Assembly (NCBI GenBank): GCA_903882805.1
Contig: CAIRYK010000013.1
Coordinates: 1 to 64,000 of the forward strand
Direction of reading: 5' to 3'
Length of the DNA stretch: 64,000 nucleotides
From: an uncultured Bacteroidota bacterium
Lineage (GTDB): Bacteria; Bacteroidota; Bacteroidia; Chitinophagales; Chitinophagaceae
Positions 21,383-29,000 of the stretch are shown in pieces; the first letter of the stretch is position 1, and each line of letters opens with the position of its first letter. Made by a program: the position numbers and the translations under genes. Below the pieces are notes generated by a model. It was not told where the DNA came from. It did not search any database and was given only the letters and a program-made list of their open reading frames with translations.

Positions 21383-21487
21383 AAAAAAACTGGCAAGTTA
21401 CTCACATCGCACCGCTACAACCGCCCACCCTTGCTACATTCCTGTCCTGGGGGATTCAGCAGGAGCTGGCCGTATAAGACTTGCCAG
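21383..21487 (-). ncRNA. ffs: Small signal recognition particle RNA (4.5S-like)
   Basis: The minus strand carries the SRP domain IV signature: CAGG, a 3-bp stem ACA, the GGAA tetraloop, the pairing strand UGU, then AGCAAGGG. This is directly comparable to CAGG-UCC-GGAA-GGA-AGCA of E. coli 4.5S RNA. The ends pair: plus-strand 21390-21398 is complementary to 21479-21487 over nine bases, closing an RNA of about 98 nt. A run of seven T (minus strand, 21389-21383) follows as a terminator. A -7 box (TACTTTTG, 21500-21493) lies where transcription would begin at the base of the closing stem. This is the small bacterial type without an Alu domain. The RNA binds Ffh and targets nascent secreted and membrane proteins. 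Confidence 0.93.
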
Positions 21488-21492
21488 CGGGA

Positions 21493-21500
21493 CAAAAGTA
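21493..21500 (-). promoter_or_regulatory. -7 promoter box of the SRP RNA gene
   Basis: Minus-strand TACTTTTG matches the Bacteroidota -7 consensus TAnnTTTG. Its last base is 6 nt from the first base of the SRP closing stem. No clear TTTG was found 19-21 nt upstream. Confidence 0.6.
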
Positions 21501-21571
21501 GTAACAAAAACCGGTTTTAAAAAAGAAATCTCACATAAATTTTCAGCCAATGCATTGAGGCGTTTATCTTC

Positions 21572-21611
21572 AAAAAAAGTGCGCACTATGCAAGGAGCAA
21601 GAGGGCGCACT
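21572..21611 (-). terminator. Intrinsic terminator after the phosphohexomutase gene
   Basis: Arms 21578-21584 and 21605-21611 (AGTGCGC/GCGCACT) followed on the minus strand by seven T. It lies 40 bases past the stop of the 21652-23055 gene and separates it from the SRP RNA promoter. Confidence 0.8.
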
Positions 21612-21651
21612 AATAAAATAATATTTGCGTAACTAACAGAAAACGATTTGA

Positions 21652-23055
21652 TTATAGAATAGTAGCTTTTACATCTGCCAGTATATCCAGCGTTTCTTCT
21701 TTGCTGTTGCCTTCGGCATATACTCTTAGCAGCGGCTCAGTGCCTGATGCGCGCAACATAATCCATCCGCCATTATCCAGATGATACTTAATACCGTCAA
21801 TCGTTTCGGTTCGGTTGTAGGTATACTTACCAAATCTGTCGTAACCACCTGCCGCAGCCTTTGCTATAATCGCATTCTTCTTGTCATTTTCTATGTGCAG
21901 ATCATGACGGTCGTAATAGAAATGACCGACTATCGCATAAACCTCTTCGCAAAGTTCTTTCAGTGTCTTGCCAGTCTTATTCATAAACTCGTAAAGCGCC
22001 AGTCCGTCGTATATGCCATCGCGCTCAGGTATGTGGCCCTTAACAGCTATACCCCCGCTTTCCTCTCCACCTACCAATACATCATCGGTTACCATTATCT
22101 CGCTTATATACTTAAACCCTATAGCAGTCACCTCTACCGGCAAACCATAATGTTCGCATAGCTTCTTAACACGGTCGGTTACTGAGAATGCAATAACCAC
22201 TTTACCTGTCATACCCTTATACTTATGCAGATAGTGTATAAGCAGCAAAATTATATTGTGTGCGTCTACAAACTCGCCATCGCCGTTATACAATCCTATA
22301 CGATCTGCATCGCCGTCTGTTGCAAGTCCCAGTTTTATTTCTGGCGTAGTAGCTACTGTATGAGCCAGTTCTCTCAGATTTTTATCCAGCGGCTCTGGCG
22401 CCTGTCCTTTGAAACCGGGATTATCGTCGCAATGTATCAGGGTTGCTCCAGGTAGTAATCTGCGTATTACATTCTGACCAGCGCCATACATTGCATCGTA
22501 TGCCAGTTTGAACGGCGAATTATTCAATGCATCAAAGTCAAATTTCTCGCGCAGATAGTCCACGTACATATCTTCGAGATTAATATACTCCAGCAATCCT
22601 TGCTCCTCGTAGTACGAAATACTATTTGTCGGAATTTCGACTTCCTCTGGTATTAGCGCCTCAACAGCAGCAATATGAGCCGGACTAGACGGACCGCCAT
22701 GTGCGCCCTTTAGCTTATACCCATTGTAAGTAGGTGGATTGTGCGATGCGGTAATTACTACGCCCTGTGTAGCCTTAAGCAACAATACACCCAATGAAAT
22801 CATTGGCGTACTAACAAATCCCTTTGCCAATAACACTTTTACGCCATTGGCGCATAGCGTCTTTGCCGCAGTTTCGGCAAACAGCAAACCGCCAAAGCGG
22901 CAATCATGCCCTATCACCACCGACGGCTTATCGGTACGGGTAAAGAGCCACTCAGCGAGGCCCTTGCTCACGCGGCCCACATTATAAACTGTAAAATCGA
23001 GCGCTATAATTGCCCGCCAACCATCGGTGCCAAATTTTATTTTTTCTGTTGTCAT
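21652..23055 (-). CDS. Phosphoglucomutase/phosphomannomutase family enzyme
   Basis: The 467-residue product is an alpha-D-phosphohexomutase, which interconverts hexose 1- and 6-phosphates in the cytosol. All four family signatures are visible: the active-site serine loop TASHNPP (about residue 100), the metal-binding loop DGDADR (about 245), the sugar-binding loop GGEESGG (about 325) and the phosphate-binding loop RASGTEPLLR (about 440). Length is normal. Substrate choice (glucose, mannose or glucosamine phosphate) cannot be settled from these motifs; GlmM is a possible alternative, although its usual loop differs. It is divergent from the aldehyde dehydrogenase gene, with about 105 bases between them, and has its own terminator. 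Confidence 0.93.
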   Translation of the reverse strand: MTTEKIKFGTDGWRAIIALDFTVYNVGRVSKGLAEWLFTRTDKPSVVIGHDCRFGGLLFAETAAKTLCANGVKVLLAKGFVSTPMISLGVLLLKATQGVVITASHNPPTYNGYKLKGAHGGPSSPAHIAAVEALIPEEVEIPTNSISYYEEQGLLEYINLEDMYVDYLREKFDFDALNNSPFKLAYDAMYGAGQNVIRRLLPGATLIHCDDNPGFKGQAPEPLDKNLRELAHTVATTPEIKLGLATDGDADRIGLYNGDGEFVDAHNIILLLIHYLHKYKGMTGKVVIAFSVTDRVKKLCEHYGLPVEVTAIGFKYISEIMVTDDVLVGGEESGGIAVKGHIPERDGIYDGLALYEFMNKTGKTLKELCEEVYAIVGHFYYDRHDLHIENDKKNAIIAKAAAGGYDRFGKYTYNRTETIDGIKYHLDNGGWIMLRASGTEPLLRVYAEGNSKEETLDILADVKATIL

Positions 23056-23117
23056 CAGTGTCGATTAAAATATTGAAGTAAGGGTACTGAATACGGAGTG
23101 TTAAATATTGTGAACCG

Positions 23118-23125
23118 CAAATTTA
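23118..23125 (-). promoter_or_regulatory. Possible -7 box for the phosphohexomutase gene
   Basis: Minus-strand TAAATTTG fits TAnnTTTG and lies 62 bases before the start codon in the divergent intergenic region. No convincing -33 element was found. Confidence 0.4.
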
Positions 23126-23134
23126 TAAAAACGT

Positions 23135-23162
23135 TTTGTACGGATGAGGTTATTTAATTTTG
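23135..23162 (+). promoter_or_regulatory. Promoter of the aldehyde dehydrogenase gene
   Basis: TTTG (23135-23138), 16-nt spacer, TAATTTTG (23155-23162). The spacer is slightly short for the consensus. The -7 box directly touches the ATG at 23163, so transcription should begin at or after that codon, which favours the ATG at 23181 as the real start. Confidence 0.55.
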
Positions 23163-23180
23163 ATGGTAAATAACAGCAAC

Positions 23181-24554
23181 ATGCAAGGCCAATTGATATC
23201 GGTAAACCCAACAACTGGGGAACAAACAGACGTTTATGATGTGTATGATAATGCGAAGGTGGAAGAATGTCTTCAATTGGCAGCTACTACCTTCGATAGC
23301 TGGCGCAGGCTTCCTTATGGCGATCGCGGCCAACTAATGAGGAAGATAGCCATAGAAATAAGAAAAGAGAAGGACTATCTGGTAGCGCTGGCGGCAAAAG
23401 AAATGGGAAAACCAAAGAGCCAGGGCTATTACGAAGTGGAAAAATGCGCCGCTACGCTAGAATTTTATGCAGATATTGGCGAACGCTTTCTGGCAGATGA
23501 GCTTATAAAGACCGATGCCATTAAAAGCTATGTATCTTTCCGGCCGCTGGGCGCTGTATTGGCAATTATGCCCTGGAACTTCCCTTACTGGCAAGTATTT
23601 CGCGCATTTGCCCCCACAGTTATGGCCGGTAATGTGCTGGTGTTAAAGCACGCATCCAATGTTTCGGGATGTGCATTAGCTATAGAGCGACTTATACTAA
23701 ATGCCGGAGCGCCGGCCGGTTTGCTGCAAACGCTGCTACTACCGGGCTCGGCAATGGACGCAGTAATAGACGACCATCGTATAGCGGCAGTAACCCTAAC
23801 CGGCAGTACCGAAGCCGGAAGAAAAGTGGCCGCCGCCGCGGGGCGCAACCTCAAGAAAACTGTGCTGGAGTTGGGCGGCAGCGATCCTTATATATTGCTT
23901 GCTGACGCAGATATGGACCTGGCCGTGGAAATAGCGTTGAGAGGGCGACTGGTAAACAGTGGCCAAAGCTGCATTGCAGCAAAACGTTTTGTGGCGGTAA
24001 GGGAGGTGAAAGAGGAATTCGAACGAAGATTTACGGAACAAATGAAACTGGCGACGTATGGCGACCCTATGGACGACGCCAATAAAATTGGCCCGATGGC
24101 CCGACACGATCTGCGCGACCAACTACACGAACAGGTGTTGGAGAGCATAGCAAAAGGTGCAACATGCTTGTGCGGCGGATTTATTCCCGATAGTCCCGGC
24201 GCATTTTACCCGCCTACCGTGCTTACGAACGTTAAAAAGGGAATGCCCGCATATGACGATGAACTTTTTGGCCCAGTAGCAGCAATTATTGAAGCTAAAG
24301 ACGAAGCTGAAGCTATGCAAATTGCTAACGACAGTATATATGGTCTGGGAGGAGGTATTATTTCTGCAGACCGCGACCATGCTGAATATCTCGCAAAAGA
24401 AGAATTGAATGCCGGCAATTGCTATGTAAACGATTATGTGCATTCCGACCCACTTCTACCTTTTGGCGGCACAAAGGCCAGCGGCTATGGCCGTGAGTTG
24501 GGCAGCTTCGGTATACGCGAATTTGTAAACATTAAAACGGTATACATAAAGTAA
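23181..24554 (+). CDS. NAD(P)-dependent aldehyde dehydrogenase, succinate-semialdehyde type
   Basis: ALDH superfamily enzyme of about 457 residues. It shows the PWNFPYWQ cofactor-fold motif, the catalytic glutamate segment LELGGSDP and the catalytic cysteine in GQSCIAAKRF, and it ends with the usual FGGTKASGYGRE block. Length and the opening ISVNPTTGE fit the short succinate-semialdehyde dehydrogenase group (oxidation of succinate semialdehyde to succinate), but substrate is inferred from resemblance only. ATG 23163 would add six residues. I prefer 23181 because the -7 box ends at 23162. It is convergent with the M16 peptidase gene and separated from it by a strong bidirectional hairpin. Confidence 0.9.
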   Translation: MQGQLISVNPTTGEQTDVYDVYDNAKVEECLQLAATTFDSWRRLPYGDRGQLMRKIAIEIRKEKDYLVALAAKEMGKPKSQGYYEVEKCAATLEFYADIGERFLADELIKTDAIKSYVSFRPLGAVLAIMPWNFPYWQVFRAFAPTVMAGNVLVLKHASNVSGCALAIERLILNAGAPAGLLQTLLLPGSAMDAVIDDHRIAAVTLTGSTEAGRKVAAAAGRNLKKTVLELGGSDPYILLADADMDLAVEIALRGRLVNSGQSCIAAKRFVAVREVKEEFERRFTEQMKLATYGDPMDDANKIGPMARHDLRDQLHEQVLESIAKGATCLCGGFIPDSPGAFYPPTVLTNVKKGMPAYDDELFGPVAAIIEAKDEAEAMQIANDSIYGLGGGIISADRDHAEYLAKEELNAGNCYVNDYVHSDPLLPFGGTKASGYGRELGSFGIREFVNIKTVYIK

Positions 24555-24567
24555 CCAATGAAAAGAG

Positions 24568-24611
24568 AAAAAAAACCGAAGGGGCTGCATCGCGAAATAC
24601 AGCCCCTTCGG
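24568..24611 (-). terminator. Bidirectional hairpin between convergent genes
   Basis: Perfect 12-bp stem (arms 24576-24587 and 24600-24611). On the minus strand it is followed by an uninterrupted T8 tract, making it a strong terminator for the M16 peptidase gene. On the plus strand it follows the aldehyde dehydrogenase stop but lacks a good T-run. Confidence 0.88.
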
Positions 24612-24630
24612 TATAATATCAATCAAATTA

Positions 24631-25890
24631 TCAGTTGGTAGTTTGTTCCTTTTTCCTGTAAAACAGGGTATTGCAATTCCCTTTTCTAAAAACCTCACGA
24701 GCTGTAGCTAATAAGAATTCCGCGCTAACGCTTTGGTACCTGTTCCATTCGTCGTTTATCAATCCCGCATCGCCCATCAATTCATAAAATGCAAGATTAT
24801 TTGCTCTGTTCAGCAGCGACATATCTTCGAAGGCTATCATTGCTTCAATCTTATTTTTAGATTTTTCCAGCTCTTTGTCGGTTACACCGTCAGCCACCAA
24901 GCGCGCTACTTCCTGCTCTACTGCCTCGTTGGCCGCTTCAATAGTTTTCCCCTCGCGAATTTTACCTTCTATTACCAGCAATCCCGCATCAAGGCTACCA
25001 GTATGATAACAGTTGATATTGCTAAACAACTGTTCTTCCTTCACTAGGCGCTGATACAGGCGCGATGAAAAACCGCTACCCAATATTTCGGTTATCAAAT
25101 CGGCGGCATAGTATGGCGGGGTCATGCGCTTTTCCATATGCCATGCCTTGTACAACGCATCCAGCGGCACATCGGAATAAACGGTGTCTACCCTATCTTC
25201 TTCCTGTCGAGGCTCAGCCGTAAGCGCTCGTACATACTTGTCGCCAGAGGGTATATCGCCAAACCATTTTTGCGCCAACTCAGCTACCTGTTCAACAGTT
25301 ACATTACCGGCCACGCACAAAATAGCGTTTTGCGGCCTGTAGTGTTTAAAGAAAAATGCTTTTACCTCATCCAGTTGCGCCTCTTCTATCTGCTTTAGAT
25401 CCTTACCTATTGTAGGCCACTGATAGTGATGCTCTTTGTACGCCAACCTGCGCAGCAGGTGCCAGGCATCGCCATAGGGCTTATTGAGGTAGTGCTCTTT
25501 AAATTCCTCACTCACCACCTTGCGCTGCACATCCAGGCTTTTTTCGCTGAATGCCAATGAAAGCATACGGTCGCTCTCCAACCAAAATCCGGTCTCCAGA
25601 TTTTTCGCCGGTAGTTGAAGGTGGTAGTTGGTAATATCGTTGGTGGTGTATGCGTTATTTTCACCGCCTGCCATTTGCAGCGGCTCGTCATATTCGGGTA
25701 TATGCACACTTCCGCCAAACATAAGGTGCTCAAACAAATGTGCAAAACCTGTACGCTCCGGCTCTTCGTCGCGGGCGCCAACATCGTATAGCAAATTGAG
25801 GGCGGCCATGGGTGTGGCGTTGTCTATATGTACCAAAACCCTTAATCCATTGGCCAAAGTAAAACGCTCAAACTGAAGCATAGTATTCAT
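24631..25890 (-). CDS. M16 family zinc metallopeptidase
   Basis: The 419-residue product is a pitrilysin-type (M16) peptidase. The inverted zinc motif HLFEH is at residues 51-55, with a downstream glutamate in the VVSEEFKEH segment (about residue 130) as expected for the third ligand. The second half has the inactive M16C-like domain. Length matches the single-chain processing-peptidase-like bacterial forms. No signal peptide is visible, so it is probably cytoplasmic, or its partner provides export. Start: ATG 25890, or ATG 25881 three codons in; the -7 box at 25903-25910 leaves only about 6 or 15 leader bases. Substrate unknown. Confidence 0.9.
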   Translation of the reverse strand: MNTMLQFERFTLANGLRVLVHIDNATPMAALNLLYDVGARDEEPERTGFAHLFEHLMFGGSVHIPEYDEPLQMAGGENNAYTTNDITNYHLQLPAKNLETGFWLESDRMLSLAFSEKSLDVQRKVVSEEFKEHYLNKPYGDAWHLLRRLAYKEHHYQWPTIGKDLKQIEEAQLDEVKAFFFKHYRPQNAILCVAGNVTVEQVAELAQKWFGDIPSGDKYVRALTAEPRQEEDRVDTVYSDVPLDALYKAWHMEKRMTPPYYAADLITEILGSGFSSRLYQRLVKEEQLFSNINCYHTGSLDAGLLVIEGKIREGKTIEAANEAVEQEVARLVADGVTDKELEKSKNKIEAMIAFEDMSLLNRANNLAFYELMGDAGLINDEWNRYQSVSAEFLLATAREVFRKGNCNTLFYRKKEQTTN

Positions 25891-25902
25891 TTAATAAGTG
25901 GC

Positions 25903-25935
25903 CAAAGGTAAATGAATAATAGCTACAAAGGACAA
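25903..25935 (-). promoter_or_regulatory. Promoter of the M16 peptidase gene
   Basis: Minus strand: TTG (25935-25933), 22-nt spacer, TACCTTTG (25910-25903), a full match to the -7 consensus. The -33 part is weak. The -7 box lies 12 nt from the ATG, implying a very short leader. Confidence 0.6.
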
Positions 25936-25974
25936 GGGCGGAGCGCTGAAATGTAATGATCGTATCCTAAAATG

Positions 25975-26010
25975 AAATGCCCCGCAGCGGTAAACTGATG
26001 CGAGGCATTT
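25975..26010 (-). terminator. Terminator of the 1857-residue protein gene
   Basis: Arms 25975-25986 and 25999-26010 pair over 12 bases with one mismatch. The T-rich stretch ATTTCATTTTA follows on the minus strand. It lies 20 bases past the stop codon. Confidence 0.8.
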
Positions 26011-26030
26011 TAAAATATGAATTTATTGGC

Positions 26031-29000
26031 TTACTGCCCAACCACAAAATGGAAAACCGATTGCTCAGCCCCAGATGTAAGGTGAAGCAAATAGATGCCA
26101 TTGGGCATATCATTACCCATCCTTATTGTTTCCTCAATTTTACCGTTACGAACACCCACCTTGGCGCTATATACTTGCTGACCAAGCATATTAGTAATTT
26201 CTATGGTTGCCTCGGTATTACCTGTCGGCAACATGCCTTTCAAAACAAATTCACCTGTATTTGGATTGGGGGCAAGCAATACATTTGATTTTGTAGCTGC
26301 TGATGCAACACCTACATTACCCACCCTGATAAACACTGAATTGAAGGTACCCAACGCGCAAGGATCGTTGAACGTTACGATACAGCTTACGGAATCGCCT
26401 GTATTCAATCCGCTTCTTATGAAGGTAGCGCTGGTTGCGCCAGCGATGGCAGCGCCATTGACAGACCATTGATAAGACGGCGACTTACCGGGATTGGTAA
26501 CTACTGCATGCAGCGTATCTGTTTTGCCAGGACCAATCACAGGAGGAGCTATGATATCAAGCGTTGCAACGCGCGGGCTATCCAGCGTCATTCGAATGTT
26601 ATTGGTGAACGCTGTGTTGGCAAGACGACATACATAGTTGCTATTCATCATAGCGTAAACATTATCGCCGTTTGCCGGATAATAAGCATAGCTGGAGCCG
26701 GTAGCAACGGAAATGCCATTGACAATCCACGTATATGTTGGCGAGGATCCACCGGCAAAAGGCGCCGCTGTGTAAGTTACCTCTGTGCCAAGGCATGCAG
26801 TGTCGCCGGGATTAACATTGATGGTCAATGCTGGTCTTAAAGAGTCTTGCACCGTCATGGTTACCGCACCAACAGCGGTATCTGGCGACGGGCATATTGC
26901 ATTACTATGCATCAACACACGCACTACATCGCCGTTTGCAGGAGTATAGCTGTAAGTACTTGAAGTAGACACCGCGGCTCCGTTTACCTTCCATTCATAA
27001 GTTGGAACAGCGCCCCCATTAGTTGGAACTGCTGTAAATAAAGTAAGCGCTCCCCTGCAAACCGTATCGCCGTTAGCAGGAGATGCTATAACTTCGGGTA
27101 ACAACAATGGATTTACAATTATATCTGCGCTGTCGTTCATATAAATAGAACAAGTAGTCACCGAATCCGTAGCGACCACTTTATAGGTGCCAGCCGGCAA
27201 GATCAAGCCAAAATTTAAAGGAGCATCAGTACCGGCAACTGCTGCGCCAATAGGACTTGGGCCATTATACAATTGGTAATAAATTCCGGCATTAGAAGAG
27301 TCAACGCCTAAAGTTACGCCAGCGCCGCCGGCGCAATAGGCGCCGCCGCCAGTAATATTGTATACATTTGGCGGAGTGTTTATGGTAATCACTACACTCG
27401 AATCCATGTCAGCGACACAGTGAGTAAGCGTATCTGTTGCCAAAACTGTATAGCTGCCTAATCCGGTTTGATTACCAAATGAAAGGGCGCTATCTCCGCC
27501 AGCCACTGAAGTCCCTACCGGTGCGCCGGCAAGAAATAACTGGTAACTAATGCCGGCATTAGCGCTGTCGAGACCAACCGAAACGCCTAGTCCACCGGGG
27601 CAATATACCCCGCCGCCTGTAACGTAATGAACTACCGGCGTAGGGTTAACAATAATCGTTACGCTTCCTGTCATAATACTATGGCAGCCAGTTCCGCTAT
27701 TGGTTGCTTCTACGGTATATATACCGCCTGCAGTTTGCAAACCAAAATATAAATCAAGACCATCACCTGCAATCGGAGCTCCAACTGCAGTTGCATCAGC
27801 GAATAACTGATACCCAATGCCCGTATTAGAACCATTAAGCCTAACAGGTAAACCTGTTCCGCCAGCACAATAGCTGCCGCCGCCGGTAGTATTATAAACA
27901 ACCGGAAGTGGATTAACAGAGCTTACAAAAAACACATTACAACCAGTGCTCAAAGTATAACTAATAGTATCTGTACCAGATGTTATGCCGATTACCAAAC
28001 CTGTGAATGAATCGATGGTTGCAATGGCAGGGTTTCCTGCAGTCCACACGCCGCCTGTAGTCGTATCAATAACGGTTATTGTATCTCCAATGCATATTGC
28101 TGCCCTGCCTGAAATGGGAGAAGGCAAAGGATTTACAGTAAACGAAATAGTATCGCCTGTGGTCAAACCGATGTTGCAATCAGATGAGTTTCGAACAGAA
28201 GTAACTGTTACAGTAGTACCGCCAGCATTGGGCACCGCCGTTGCCGGAACCTCAAAACGACCGGCGCCGCCAGCCAAAACCATAGTTGAGCTATTGCCGG
28301 TCGATGTGTTGGAGCCGCTCAAATCGTAATAAACAGTAAAGGTTCCATCGCTCAAAGTTGAGGAGGTTACCAAAATAGTAGAACCCAGACCGGCGCCTGC
28401 GCACGGCGAAGTAGATGAAATTAGATGAAAATCAGCCACATTAGGAAGCGCGCGCACATTGAGGCCATAAGTGGCAATACCGCCGGGAACGGTATAGGTA
28501 ATAGTTGCGGTTCCGGAATGCACTCCTGTTATTACCCCGGTAATCGAATCAATAAGCGCTTTCGCCGTATCGCTACTTGTCCAGTAACCTCCGGTAACTG
28601 CTTCTACGAGCGTCGATGTACCGCCCGCTTCGCACACATCATGGCTTCCGGTTATGGCCACCAACGGTGTGTTCTTCAACACGGATATTGTATTGTCATC
28701 ATGATTGAGCACAACCATATCGGGTTTTGTGTCGCCGTCCTCATCGCCTGCGGCGACAGCTACGGGATTAGCTCCGGTACTATAATCTACCTTCCCGTTA
28801 AAACCGCCGGTAGAAATAACGCCTACTGACGTAGTATTCCTAAATACCGAAACCGTATTATCACCGCTATTCACCACTGTCAGATCGGCTTTACGATCTC
28901 CATCCATATCTGCTGCCGCTATAGCTGTAGGCTGGTTTCCTGTTGCAAAATCAACCTTGGGCGCAAGCGAACCGCTGTTGATAACGCCGCTTATAGCGGT

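Noticed and set aside
22739-22987. Plus-strand frames inside the phosphohexomutase, M16 and aldehyde dehydrogenase genes
   Set aside because: All lie opposite genes with full catalytic motifs and have no features of their own.
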